64,000 bases of DNA, taken from assembly GCF_001029435.1 (NCBI RefSeq), contig NZ_LDOV01000044.1, positions 1-64,000 on the forward strand, written 5' to 3'. The position numbers and the translations under genes were made by a program. This document shows, one piece after another, positions 34,401 to 44,472 of the stretch. Within the stretch, counting starts at the first letter, position 1; every line of letters begins with the position of its first letter. The notes below the pieces were generated by a model. It was given only the letters and a program-made list of their open reading frames with translations. It was not told the DNA's origin and searched no databases. The DNA comes from Photobacterium aphoticum. GTDB lineage: Bacteria > Pseudomonadota > Gammaproteobacteria > Enterobacterales > Vibrionaceae.

Positions 34401-35549
34401 TTAGCTGCCTTCGAGTAATTGCACTTCCTGACCGTCGACCAGTCCACTGGCGCCGCGCACCACCACTTCACTGCCAATGGCAATATCGCCTTTCACCGCC
34501 ACTTTGCCATCACTGCTGTACAGCACATCAACAGGTACGGATTTCACCGTGGCTGGCACGGCGTCACCCTCATCATGAGTTTGATTGGAAGATTGATTAG
34601 CCGCTTGCTTGGATGCTCGCTCTGATGCTTTGGCTATCACAAACAAGGCACTGCCGTGCTTACCGGTGACGATGGCATCACGGGGCACCAATACCCCACC
34701 GCTGGCAAAGCGGGTTGGGATCGCTACCCGCACCGGCTGTCCAATGGTCATGGCTGCCGTCGTGGCATCCTGCTGCGGTAATAAGCGCAATTCAATCAAT
34801 CGGGAGCGGGAATCGGCACTGGCGCTGCGGGTAGCCAATGTCGCCTTGAACGGCTCCCCTTCCACCGTTACCTTCAGCGATGCCGTTTCAGGTAACAGCG
34901 AGGTGACAGAGATAGGTGCCTGCAAGCGAATTTCCTGCTGCGCCGTATTGACCAAATGCAGCACACTTTCACCCTGATGTATGTACTCGCCCTGTGTTTT
35001 GAACACTCGGTTAACCGTACCATCAAAAGGCGCGACTAACCGGGTACGGGCCAGCTGCTCTTCAACCACACTGACCCGTAAACGGGCGTTCTCCAGTTCA
35101 ATACGGCGAATCGCCAAATCGTGACGCGCCTGCGCTTGCTCTGTTTTGGAAATATTGCGTTTTTTAGCCAATTTCTCCAATCTGGCGAGTTCGATTTCCA
35201 AATGCGCCACATACGCGCGTGCTTTGCGAACCTCAACATTTTCAATTTTGAGTTGCAAGGCTAAAGAATCCGCATTCACTTCTGCCAGCACATCGCCCTT
35301 TTTGACCTGCTGACCGAATGTCACCACCGACATCAAGCGGCCCGTGGCCTCCATGCTCAATTCCGCCTCTTGCTGGCTCTGTACCGTACCGCTATACCAA
35401 CTGACCGGTGCAGACTGTTCCGCTTCTACCACCGCAAGTGCCACCGTTTTAGCAGCCCATAGCGGTAACGCGGTGAACATTAACAGACTGCCCAATGCCG
35501 CATGGCGTGAAAAAAACGCGAGTTGCTGTGTTGGTTTGCCTGCTTCCAT
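34401..35549 (-). CDS. RND efflux membrane-fusion protein (second system)
   Basis: 382-residue periplasmic adaptor. Hydrophobic signal (about 17-32), split lipoyl domain (MEATGRLMSVVTFGQQVKKGDV and LVAPFDGTVNRVFKTQGEYI), a coiled coil between them, then barrel domains. A Ser/Gln/Asn-rich insert (about 300-330, SERASKQAANQSSNQ) interrupts the membrane-proximal part. The start chosen is ATG 35549 with GGAAGAG upstream; the frame is open back to 35693 but overlaps the pump gene end. It follows its pump gene by 94 bases, the reverse of the usual order. Confidence 0.85.
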   Translation of the reverse strand: MEAGKPTQQLAFFSRHAALGSLLMFTALPLWAAKTVALAVVEAEQSAPVSWYSGTVQSQQEAELSMEATGRLMSVVTFGQQVKKGDVLAEVNADSLALQLKIENVEVRKARAYVAHLEIELARLEKLAKKRNISKTEQAQARHDLAIRRIELENARLRVSVVEEQLARTRLVAPFDGTVNRVFKTQGEYIHQGESVLHLVNTAQQEIRLQAPISVTSLLPETASLKVTVEGEPFKATLATRSASADSRSRLIELRLLPQQDATTAAMTIGQPVRVAIPTRFASGGVLVPRDAIVTGKHGSALFVIAKASERASKQAANQSSNQTHDEGDAVPATVKSVPVDVLYSSDGKVAVKGDIAIGSEVVVRGASGLVDGQEVQLLEGS

Positions 35550-35643
35550 GGCGTTTCTCTTCCTTTCTCTTCGTTTTACTTTTTTATATGTATGGATCTT
35601 ATGTATAGATCTTATGCCTGGGTATATCGTTTTCATCGTTTGG

Positions 35644-38600
35644 CTAACCCTGCGCAGCCACACGCTTTGGCGAGGTTGCAGTCCGGTGATCATCTGTAGA
35701 AGATGCTGCTTTTCCCATCCGCAATAAAGCGGGAAGCAAAATCAAGGTGAACAAGGTACTGACCAGCATCCCCCCCACAATCACGGATGCTAACCCGCGA
35801 TAGATTTCGCTGCCCGTTGCCGGACTCAGCAGTAACGGCAACATGCCGCACACACTGGTTAATGTGGTCATGAAGATCGGGCGGATCCTACGGGTCAGCG
35901 CATCCTGAACGGCGGCCACCCGCTCCATGCCTTCTCGCTCATTCGTGCGGGTTTGATGCACCAGCAAAATCGCATTATTCACCACCAGCCCCAACAAAAT
36001 GACAAACCCGATCATAGTCAGCAAATCCACCGGTTGATCCACCAGTGTGTGCATGATCTGAATCGCCATCACGCCGCCGGATGTCGCCAACGGTAAAGTC
36101 AAAATCACCAGCAACGCATCGCGTAATGTGCCAAACAAGCCCCATAGCAACAGCAGCAAAATACTCAGAGCAAAAGCAAAAATAGCCAGCATGTTGTTGA
36201 TCGCCTGCTTTAAACTGTCCGCATTACCCGACAGTTGAACAGAGCCGCCTTCTGGCAATACTGCTTCTATCTTTTCAATGGCTTGAGCCTGTAATTGCTC
36301 CATCGCCACTTCCAATGTCATGTCATCGCTGGGCTGCACCGCCAGGACAAAGGCGCGTTTCCCATCAATACGATCAATCGACTTCGGCCCCATCACGGTG
36401 TCTACTCGCAGCAATTCACCGAGAGGCACAATCGCCCCTGACGGGGTAGCCAGAGGAATGGCCCCCAATTGCTCAGGAGATTGTGCGGCGCTTGTCATCA
36501 GCATCATATCGAGCTGCTGATTCCCATCGAAAAAGTTTCCGAGATAACGGCCAGAACCCAATGCACGGATCACGGTAGGTAAATCCCCACGGCTCCAGCC
36601 CACCTCCGCCAAGCGACGATCATTAGGGATCAACCGTAGCTCTGGCGCGGTAAATTCAAGCGAGCCATGCGGCCATACTTGGGCATTCGGCATCGCTTCT
36701 TCTAAGATGACTTTCGCTTCCTTTGCAGCACGAAATAACTGTGGCATATCGTTCGCTTTTAACACTACAAGGATCTCTTTGCCGGATCCAAAACTACCGA
36801 ACAAGGATCCTTGGCGTGCAAACGCCCTGACATCCGGCAAGCCGACGGTGATCTCATCCCGCACGATGGCTTCCAGCTCTTTAATACGGGTTTGATCAAT
36901 GGCGCGTACCCCCATGGTCGCGCCCCCCGGCCACATGATGAAATAGTAGTTCTTTAAGGCTGGTTCTTTTTCCCCATCCATATAGGGTTGCAGGCGTTCC
37001 ACCATGGTATCCATGACTTCTTCACCCACTGCGTTAATGCCAATACCCGGTGCGATAGAAAACCACACATCCACCGCATCGCGCTTCACATCCGGCAGGT
37101 AATCCATCTTGGGTAACCCGACACGGGTTAAGGCCAGTGGTAACGCCAAGAGGGTCACAATCACAATACTCCGCCGCAATGGCGTGGCCGTTAAGCGCAT
37201 GCTTAAACCCGCTAAGCGTTGCCAGGCCGAAGTGTAATTGTCTTGTAAGCGGCTATCGGCCAGCCAGCGAGAGGCGGCGACAGGCAACACCGTCACAGCC
37301 ACAATCAGTGACATTGTCACGGCTACCGCAATGGTGATCGCCAAGTCAGCAAATAGCTGCCCTTCTACATCATTGAGCATCAAGATAGGCAGGAAAATGG
37401 CCACCGTAGTCAGGGTCGATGCCAACAAGGCACTCCACACCTGTTTGGTACCCTGCTCCGCCAGATCACCCAGATTATTTAGTTGCGACTTATCACTCAC
37501 CGCTTGGTTATCGGCTTGCTGTGTTGCTGCTAAAGCAGATCGCTTCTCCCGCAGCCGAATAATGTTTTCTAACACCACAATCGCGGCATCCAACACCATG
37601 CCCACCGCGAACGCGAGGCCCGCCAGTGAAATCACATTCAACGTGCGACCCGTCAGTTTCAGTACACAAATGGTGAGCAAAATACTGATCGGAATCGACA
37701 TGGCGATAATTAACGTGGCCCGTGCTTTTCGAATAAAACACCAGAGCACCGCCACTGCCAGCAACACACCAAATAAGAGGTTGCCGGTCACCATATTCAA
37801 CGCACGCATAATAAAGACAGAGGCATCATAGGACATTTCCAGATGCACCCCATTTCGCGCTAATACGTTGCTATTCAGTTGCTCAATGGCTTCTTTTACA
37901 GAAAGGAGCGATTCCAGTGCATTGGCACCACTTTCTTTCATCACACTGATATTGATGGCGGGATTGCCGTTTTGCACCCGCAGGGTACGGGGTACCGCAC
38001 GTTGCACCTCGACGTCCGCCAAATCACGCAAGTACACAGGCAAACCACCACGCCACGCCACCACCATGTCGCCGAACTCATCCAGCTCGTAACGACCGGC
38101 ATACCGCAGCTTGTATTCTTTACGGCCGATATCTAACCGCCCCGCTGACGCATCACGTCCCGCAGAAATACGCCCCACCAGTTCAGGAATGGTGATCCCT
38201 AACTCCGCTAGCCGATAAGGATCAAAACGGATTTCCACCTGTCGGTCACTTTCCCCGCGCACTTCAATCCGGGATACGCCATCCACGCTGGTTAACGCCG
38301 GTTCGATTTGCGCTTCCACTAAGTCCTGATACGCCTGAATCGGCGTGTCATTGCCTGGCAGTTGTTGTAAAAACAGGGAGGTCAGTTGATCGTTATTGGA
38401 TCCGCTGTGAATAAAAGGCCCATCAATATCGGAAGGTAAATTCGTCGCCTGATTCACCCGGCTGATCACCTCCAACATGGCTTTTTCCATGTCAGTGCCG
38501 ATTTCAAACTCGAGATCGATCTCTGCCCGCCCATTGCCCGCTTCGGTATACACGGTTTGGGTGCCAGAAATCCCTTGCAGAACCTGTTCAAGCGGTTCGG

Positions 38601-38790
38601 CCACTTCCGATTCCATCTCTTCGGCAGCCGCCGCACGCCAATGCACCGTAAGCGACAAACTCGGTCGGGTAATGTCCGGGAACAATTGAATAGGCAGGGT
38701 TTTAATACTGAGCAGCCCAAATAACGCTGTCAGTGCAACAGCCACCGCAATCACAGCGGGACGAGAAATGGCATAGCGTGTAAGAAACAT
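35644..38790 (-). CDS. RND-family inner-membrane efflux transporter (second system)
   Basis: 1048-residue AcrB/CzcA-superfamily pump. First TM about 10-28, then LPIQLFPDITRPSLSL, a periplasmic loop, a TM block with AFAVGMVLDAAIVVLENIIRLRE, a second loop and a second TM block with IGFVILLGLVVNNAILLVHQTR. The single acidic residue in the TM4 motif (VLDAAIV) suggests a hydrophobic-efflux rather than heavy-metal type, but this is a weak guide. AAGGA lies a few bases before the ATG. It is the first gene of a two-gene unit with the adaptor at 34401-35549 and is divergent from the retron operon. Confidence 0.9.
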   Translation of the reverse strand: MFLTRYAISRPAVIAVAVALTALFGLLSIKTLPIQLFPDITRPSLSLTVHWRAAAAEEMESEVAEPLEQVLQGISGTQTVYTEAGNGRAEIDLEFEIGTDMEKAMLEVISRVNQATNLPSDIDGPFIHSGSNNDQLTSLFLQQLPGNDTPIQAYQDLVEAQIEPALTSVDGVSRIEVRGESDRQVEIRFDPYRLAELGITIPELVGRISAGRDASAGRLDIGRKEYKLRYAGRYELDEFGDMVVAWRGGLPVYLRDLADVEVQRAVPRTLRVQNGNPAINISVMKESGANALESLLSVKEAIEQLNSNVLARNGVHLEMSYDASVFIMRALNMVTGNLLFGVLLAVAVLWCFIRKARATLIIAMSIPISILLTICVLKLTGRTLNVISLAGLAFAVGMVLDAAIVVLENIIRLREKRSALAATQQADNQAVSDKSQLNNLGDLAEQGTKQVWSALLASTLTTVAIFLPILMLNDVEGQLFADLAITIAVAVTMSLIVAVTVLPVAASRWLADSRLQDNYTSAWQRLAGLSMRLTATPLRRSIVIVTLLALPLALTRVGLPKMDYLPDVKRDAVDVWFSIAPGIGINAVGEEVMDTMVERLQPYMDGEKEPALKNYYFIMWPGGATMGVRAIDQTRIKELEAIVRDEITVGLPDVRAFARQGSLFGSFGSGKEILVVLKANDMPQLFRAAKEAKVILEEAMPNAQVWPHGSLEFTAPELRLIPNDRRLAEVGWSRGDLPTVIRALGSGRYLGNFFDGNQQLDMMLMTSAAQSPEQLGAIPLATPSGAIVPLGELLRVDTVMGPKSIDRIDGKRAFVLAVQPSDDMTLEVAMEQLQAQAIEKIEAVLPEGGSVQLSGNADSLKQAINNMLAIFAFALSILLLLLWGLFGTLRDALLVILTLPLATSGGVMAIQIMHTLVDQPVDLLTMIGFVILLGLVVNNAILLVHQTRTNEREGMERVAAVQDALTRRIRPIFMTTLTSVCGMLPLLLSPATGSEIYRGLASVIVGGMLVSTLFTLILLPALLRMGKAASSTDDHRTATSPKRVAAQG

Positions 38791-39214
38791 AACATCCTTT
38801 GTCTTTGTTCTTCGTATACTGCGCGCGTCTACAGCCTATCGCTGCCCGACGGAGGGTAATGAAAGCACCTCCTTCGCTTTCATCAGGCGAACAATTGCCG
38901 TCTTACTCTGCAAAAAGGGGATATCCACCAGCTAATTGCAGCATCAGTAACAATTGCGCAACACACACCTTAGCAAAATTGACTGGCTTTTACAGAGCCT
39001 TGTTGCATTTTGGTTACAAATTTATCGTTCGCGCAGTGTATATCGCCGTAGCGCATAATTTTTGGGTCATAAACGGCAAAGCACCCCGCCATTTACTGCG
39101 GATTTTTTCTGTGAAGTCACTGCTAAATTCACTTTTTCCTCGCCCGATAGCCCCCAGACGGTGTGGTAGTCTGAAAGGTGATATTGGGTATAGGCGTCTA
39201 GCGGGAATAAATAC
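38791..39214. other. Divergent intergenic region between the RND operon and the retron operon
   Basis: 424 bases. It should hold the promoter of the retron operon (plus) and that of the RND pair (minus). Short reading frames are present but lack start signals or recognisable products. I see no integrase, attachment site or direct repeat marking the edge of an island. Confidence 0.45.
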
Positions 39215-42200
39215 ATGAAGCGGATAAGGACATCGCGATTGCGCTGCCAGGAAGGCAATTCAGATAAAGTGTATGAGGTTGATCTCATCGAAACAGCGGC
39301 CATGTCAGAGGAAAAATACCTCGTAAACTTCCGCTATGGGCGATACGGCAGCACGCTACGAGAAGGGTCGAAAACCGCCATGCCCGTTCCTTTTGAACAG
39401 GCCGAAAAAATCTTTGATTCTGTGGTGATATCGAAACACAATAAAGGCTATGTTTCAGAAGATGACAGCTCAGGCGAGCCCCCACGCCCCTCTCCCACAG
39501 TGTCTTCAGCGGCTGACCACACCGATGCACCAACGGCCGCTTACACCGACGCCCTGCTGACCCGGATCAAAAATGAGAAGCATGATCCTACACGATCACG
39601 GCAGATCTGGCGACTGTCACCAGCTCCCCATCCAGAAGCCGCAGCACTCATCACCGATTTTCTCCAAGCGAATAATAAACATCACGACTGGCGCGATAGC
39701 TACAGCATTTTATGGACATTAGGTCGCATTGGTTCATCCTCTGATATCAAGACCGTCACCTCGTATCTCAATGACTCTAACCCGGTCATCGCCAGCCTTG
39801 CGCTGGAAGTGATGCTCGCATTAACCGCGCCAGACCAACGCCAAGCCACGTATCAGGCACACTGCCCTTCGTCGGTGCCCTTAACGCCTGACACACTTCA
39901 GCAGCACATCAACGCATTTTGTCACGAGGCAGCACAGCAGAAACGCATTGGCGCGCCTGTCACGCACCCGATCAACGCTGTATTAAAAGAGGCCTATTTA
40001 CAATCTTGGTTTAACCCTGAGATCAAACGCACCTTGCTGGCATTATTGCCAGACATTCCGTTTTCACCCGGCGCCTTTAAAGGGCTACGTTACCTGCTAA
40101 AGATGAGTGAGTTCCGATTAGACCGCGAGATGCAGCCACTTATCAATATCCATTTAGAAGCCAGCGCCCCCCATTTTAATCGTCAGTGGATGTATCACTA
40201 CAGCGGACACGGCAGGCTCGAGGTATCGAAAGAACTGGCTTCTGACAATGCCCGGTTAGCCCATTCACAACATACCCATCGCTATTTTACCGCGCGTTTC
40301 TCTCGCACGCTGAAGCAATTGGGCATTGCCAACAGTCCGCTTTTCACCGTAATGGCCGAACACACCTTGCTGCAGTATACCGACGACCATGCCAAGGCCC
40401 CGCGTACCTTTAACGATTGCCACTATGATCGCAGCTGGCAACGCCATTTAACCCGTACGCGCCACTATGATGGCTATGCGCATTGTTCTGCCTTAAATAC
40501 CCTATTGCATACCCATGCGCCTCATTACCGCAAAAATGCCCGTGGCATTTGGCAATATGATCCGAACGAAACCTTCACCGGGCGTGGTGAAGCCTTCCCT
40601 CACTTGTGGGATAACGCCCCTGACGCGCTATTGCGCATTGCATGCCATACCCGCTGTCAGCCCGTTGCAGATTTCAGTGTGCGGGCATTACGTGATAATT
40701 CAATGTTTTGCGCAGGCATACCCTTAGACGCATTAATCACGCTACTGCTAAAGCCCTATGATTCATTACAGCAGTTTGCACTGCAGCAATTACGCCGTCG
40801 AGGATCAGACACGCCACTGCCAGATCACATAATCTGTCAGTTGTTTTTGAGTCCTTCTGACGATGTGATTACCTTTGCCCTGGCTGAATTAGATAAAATC
40901 CGCGATTTCAGTCACTCTGTGCCGCTACTGAGTACGCTACTGTGTCTCGATCATGCCGCCCTTCGCGCATGGCTGGATACGCTGTCACAGCGTCTTGCCT
41001 TCACGGCCATCAACCCGGCGGCACTCTTAACTGCAACGATCCGTGCCATTACCGATCAACACGCCACGATAGATAGTGGGGGCGGCACGCATACTGAAAC
41101 AGAGATAGATATCGAGACAGAAACAGACACACGCACGCCGCGACTCTCAATCACTCTACCCTCACTCGCTGACGTACAGGGGGAATGGCTGTTTCAATGG
41201 ATCCAGTCGCATTGTGAAAAAGCCATAAGCCAACTCGATGTGTCATCTGTCGAAGCATTGATCCAACACCCATCCGCAGTTGTTCGCTTACTGGGGTGTC
41301 GCTTGCTGGACGCCATGCCTATCAGTTACAGCCAAATTACTGAGTCAACCTTACAAGCCATTGAACGCTCGTCATCTAAAGCCATACAAGCATTCAGCCT
41401 TGCCCTGTTGAAGAAACTGGCCCCTGAACAGCTGAGCGAAAAAGTGGATTACCTCATCGGATTACTGCCCCAATGCGGCCCCGATAAACAAGCGGCAATT
41501 TTAAGCGTGATCGCGACGGCGATCAGTGCACATAAGCCCTCTCGTCCCCTGATTTTCCAGCACATTGTCCACCAGCTGCACACCCGTGATCTGGCGAACT
41601 CTTTACAGCAGTTACTGCTGCTCTTTTTATCGCAGCATTTTGATAGCGCACTGGCTGGCAATAAAAACAATGGGCTCTGGCAATTGGCAACAGCCCGCTC
41701 CGCCATGGCGCAATCCCTGGCGGCGGACTATTTGGCAGCAGACCGGTTATCGGCAGAACAGTGGTTTTCGCTGCTCTCCAGCCCCACGTTGTCGCTGCGA
41801 AAACAGGCAAGAACCTACTTCAGCCATCAGCCTGATGCCCTGCTCGGGCAAATGGACAGTATTTTGCAGGTATTGGAAAGCCCATGGCCAGACACCCAAA
41901 GTTATGGCTTTACCTTTTGCCGCGAACATCTGACAAAAGAGGATTGGCAACCGGATCAGATCATCGCGGTTTGCGACAGCGTGGTAGAGCCCGTTCAGCA
42001 ATACGGCCGCGAACTCATTCAGACCTATTTTGACGCCGATGATGGCCCACAGTATATGCTGCAACTCAGTCAGCACCCTGCTGCGAACGTGGAATTGTTT
42101 GTCAGCCAGTTATTGCCTCTGTATGCCGCTGGCGACAGCGACATGATTGTCGCACTGCAGCCTTATTTCTTGTCCGTGCTATCACGCGTCAATGCCGGTC

Positions 42201-42439
42201 GCGTCACCAAAGACAGAGTGATCGCCTTTCTTCAGGAAAACGCCGACACGTCACCGCAAACGCTGGAAATGACCTGTGCGTTGCTCACTCGCCTGTCTTT
42301 AACGTCAGTGCAAAAAGACAAAAGTGCCTATCTGAAACTGATGCTGGATCTGGCCTCGCGCCATGATGCTAATCAGACCGAACTGCCGATACACATCACC
42401 CCGCGCCCCACGACATCACCGCGCCGGATGGAGGAATAA
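39215..42439 (+). CDS. WGR-domain protein with long HEAT/ARM-like repeats, retron accessory
   Basis: 1074 residues, no signal peptide or TM. Residues 1-82 form a WGR domain (NSDKVYEVDL...FRYGRYGST, with YGR in place of WGR), a module that binds nucleic acid ends in PARP-like proteins. The rest is alpha-helical with repeated Leu-rich helix pairs like HEAT/ARM repeats (for example HPSAVVRLLGCRLLDAMP and SSKAIQAFSLALLKKL, about 685-735), plus a low-complexity Thr/Glu patch (TETEIDIETETDTR) near 625. It is first in a tight operon: the SWIM gene starts 2 bases after its stop, followed by the retron RNA and reverse transcriptase. This combination fits an accessory effector or scaffold sensing DNA ends or msDNA. 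No nuclease motif was seen. Confidence 0.85.
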   Translation: MKRIRTSRLRCQEGNSDKVYEVDLIETAAMSEEKYLVNFRYGRYGSTLREGSKTAMPVPFEQAEKIFDSVVISKHNKGYVSEDDSSGEPPRPSPTVSSAADHTDAPTAAYTDALLTRIKNEKHDPTRSRQIWRLSPAPHPEAAALITDFLQANNKHHDWRDSYSILWTLGRIGSSSDIKTVTSYLNDSNPVIASLALEVMLALTAPDQRQATYQAHCPSSVPLTPDTLQQHINAFCHEAAQQKRIGAPVTHPINAVLKEAYLQSWFNPEIKRTLLALLPDIPFSPGAFKGLRYLLKMSEFRLDREMQPLINIHLEASAPHFNRQWMYHYSGHGRLEVSKELASDNARLAHSQHTHRYFTARFSRTLKQLGIANSPLFTVMAEHTLLQYTDDHAKAPRTFNDCHYDRSWQRHLTRTRHYDGYAHCSALNTLLHTHAPHYRKNARGIWQYDPNETFTGRGEAFPHLWDNAPDALLRIACHTRCQPVADFSVRALRDNSMFCAGIPLDALITLLLKPYDSLQQFALQQLRRRGSDTPLPDHIICQLFLSPSDDVITFALAELDKIRDFSHSVPLLSTLLCLDHAALRAWLDTLSQRLAFTAINPAALLTATIRAITDQHATIDSGGGTHTETEIDIETETDTRTPRLSITLPSLADVQGEWLFQWIQSHCEKAISQLDVSSVEALIQHPSAVVRLLGCRLLDAMPISYSQITESTLQAIERSSSKAIQAFSLALLKKLAPEQLSEKVDYLIGLLPQCGPDKQAAILSVIATAISAHKPSRPLIFQHIVHQLHTRDLANSLQQLLLLFLSQHFDSALAGNKNNGLWQLATARSAMAQSLAADYLAADRLSAEQWFSLLSSPTLSLRKQARTYFSHQPDALLGQMDSILQVLESPWPDTQSYGFTFCREHLTKEDWQPDQIIAVCDSVVEPVQQYGRELIQTYFDADDGPQYMLQLSQHPAANVELFVSQLLPLYAAGDSDMIVALQPYFLSVLSRVNAGRVTKDRVIAFLQENADTSPQTLEMTCALLTRLSLTSVQKDKSAYLKLMLDLASRHDANQTELPIHITPRPTTSPRRMEE

Positions 42440-42441
42440 AC

Positions 42442-44085
42442 ATGGAAGTCGCTTACCGCTATGCCAAAACGTCGCAGATCGGTTCAACCAGTAAACAGAC
42501 GGACATGTCATTTGCCCCCGATCTTTCTCGTAGCCCTACGTTCTTTGTCGGGGAAGTCAAAGATAAACGCCGTTTCCGAGAGGCCATTTCCTGCCTGCAT
42601 GATGTGGTGATCTCCGATATGCGTTTTCAGCCGAAAAACCGCGAGGAGTATGAACGATGGCTCGCAGACGAAGAGCCCCGCTTGCTGGCTGAATTTGCCA
42701 ACCAATCTGAAAAAGTCAACGCGGAACTTGCTGCGGTCAATGCCGAATTAAACGCGATGAGTAAAGAAGCCCATACCGTGATGGCCCCTTACTATCACGC
42801 TCAGCAGCAATATTTTAAGTACCTGTATAAACACGATATTGATGCCTGGTATGTGCTGGATCCGGTGATCACCATTCACCCTGATCAAGTCTTCTTTGAA
42901 TGCTTTTCAGAAGACGAGTCCAGCTACGGCAAGCTCACTTGTCACTATGATGTGTTTGAACATATCAGCGACAAAGCATACGGCACCACCAACATTGATT
43001 ATTCCACCGGCTTGTATCATGAATTTCAAAAAATACGGGACTACCGCACCACGCGTCTGAAAATCGATCCGGAAGGTTTCAACATCCAAACCTCAGGGGC
43101 AGCGGCGTATGACGAGAAAAAAATTGACCTGCCAGACAGTTGGGTGCGCGGCTTTTTACAAGTGAGCTCAGCCATGACCTTGCCGATGGTCACACTGCGA
43201 TTACAGCCAATGGACATACATAACCTGTGTGCACAATTGAAACGCAGAAAAGAGCGTGTCGGCCCCCGTGCCATGCGCTTTGAATTGGAGCCCGGCCGTC
43301 CTGTTCGTGTCGTCATGGAACCCTGGAATGAGGTGCTGCAGTTTGATCGCTCTATTTACCAAGGAGATACTGCACGTACCATTCGCGTATGGGGACGCCG
43401 TCGTCTTCTGATTCTGGAACGCTTGCTCCCGGTCGCCAATCATTTTGACGTGCACTTAATGGGTGATGGCTTACCCTCATTTTATATTGCCAATATGGGG
43501 CACTTGTCTTTCACGCTCGGGCTGTCAGGCTGGAGTGCTAACGACTGGTCCAAAGCTGGTGATTTTGATCTGCTTGCGCCGCGTGAACCGGTGGATCAAT
43601 CCACCGCCCAAACCGTTTACAACGCCCTGTCGGCCCAGCATGTCGAAAGTGCGCAGCGCCTGGCAACCCGTTTGCATCTAGACATCAGCACGGTGAAATC
43701 CGCATTGGCGCAATACAGCCAATTGGGATTGGTACTGTATGACATGGAAAGTGATGTGTATCGCCTGCGTCAGCTCTACAACACCCTGATTGATCTTGAG
43801 ACCGTCCGCTTTAACAACGAACGGGAGAAAAAAGCCGCCCGTTTCGTGCAGGCTAATCTGGTCACTGTCAGCCACTGTGAAACCAATGAGAACGGCACTG
43901 CCCTGTCAGGCAGTGTGCTGGATAACGCACGTGCACATCAGGTTTCCCTCACTATCGACAAAGATCAACGCTTAACGCAAGGCCAATGCGAATGCCATTT
44001 CTGGCACCAAAATAAATTACGCCTTGGCCCCTGTGAACACATGCTGAGTTTACGATTACACGTGGCAGAGGCGGCATTCAAATGA
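42442..44085 (+). CDS. SWIM zinc-finger protein, retron accessory
   Basis: 547 residues. A charged, partly coiled N-terminal part (about 60-110, NQSEKVNAELAAVNAEL) is followed by a large central domain of unknown fold (about 115-390), a winged-helix-like segment (about 395-455, ESAQRLATRLHLDISTVKSAL) and a C-terminal SWIM finger with ligands C516, C518, C531 and H533 (CxCx12CxH). SWIM fingers bind DNA or protein. GGAGG upstream of the ATG lies in the end of the preceding gene, 2 bases away, so translation is coupled. It lies directly before the retron RNA. Enzymatic activity is not evident; a DNA-binding partner of the WGR/HEAT protein is the simplest reading. Confidence 0.85.
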   Translation: MEVAYRYAKTSQIGSTSKQTDMSFAPDLSRSPTFFVGEVKDKRRFREAISCLHDVVISDMRFQPKNREEYERWLADEEPRLLAEFANQSEKVNAELAAVNAELNAMSKEAHTVMAPYYHAQQQYFKYLYKHDIDAWYVLDPVITIHPDQVFFECFSEDESSYGKLTCHYDVFEHISDKAYGTTNIDYSTGLYHEFQKIRDYRTTRLKIDPEGFNIQTSGAAAYDEKKIDLPDSWVRGFLQVSSAMTLPMVTLRLQPMDIHNLCAQLKRRKERVGPRAMRFELEPGRPVRVVMEPWNEVLQFDRSIYQGDTARTIRVWGRRRLLILERLLPVANHFDVHLMGDGLPSFYIANMGHLSFTLGLSGWSANDWSKAGDFDLLAPREPVDQSTAQTVYNALSAQHVESAQRLATRLHLDISTVKSALAQYSQLGLVLYDMESDVYRLRQLYNTLIDLETVRFNNEREKKAARFVQANLVTVSHCETNENGTALSGSVLDNARAHQVSLTIDKDQRLTQGQCECHFWHQNKLRLGPCEHMLSLRLHVAEAAFK

Positions 44086-44162
44086 GCCGAATTACGGGAG
44101 TCACTTCACTATTCACAGGCCCTCGGCTTGTATTGAAAACGGCAATTCATACAATCTTGATT

Positions 44163-44389
44163 AACGGTAGCGCGGCTAAAGAACCTTGCATCGCGAATGG
44201 TGGATCACCATTCTGGTTTACAGGCTACCCACGCGTCACTGGTGAAATCTTAACTGGGCCGCACAGTCACCCATATCGCTATTGCGGTATGACTTCAAAG
44301 AAGTCAATGAGCGATATGGGTAACGTGCGGCATCGAGTTGATTACCCCAGTACTCAGAACTCTTCGAAGGAAGACGCCGCGCTACCGTT
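44163..44389 (+). ncRNA. Retron msr-msd RNA
   Basis: About 227 nt, template and primer for msDNA. The ends are a perfect 14-bp inverted repeat (a1 44163-44176, a2 44376-44389). After a1 comes a hairpin typical of msr: 8-bp stem 44195-44202 with 44206-44213 and a GAT loop. Then comes a long msd-type hairpin spanning 44258-44331: GCCGCAC/GTGCGGC (44258-44264 with 44325-44331), a small internal loop, a 12-bp stem (44269-44280 with 44310-44321) and a tip stem GACTTC/GAAGTC with an AAA loop (44291-44305). The order a1-msr-msd-a2 directly before the reverse transcriptase is that of known retrons. The branching G cannot be assigned by eye; G44181, just after a1, is one candidate. The ends are inferred from the repeats. 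Confidence 0.9.
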
Positions 44390-44472
44390 CCTCCCTCACT
44401 CTGCCGATAGTACGCATCCTTCTCCTGCATTTTTGTTCACTTCTTTCTTCCTGTCACAGGAGGTACGTTGCC

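Noticed and set aside
38791..39214. Phage or integrative-element edge at the left side of the retron
   Set aside because: No integrase, tRNA fragment or direct repeat is visible.
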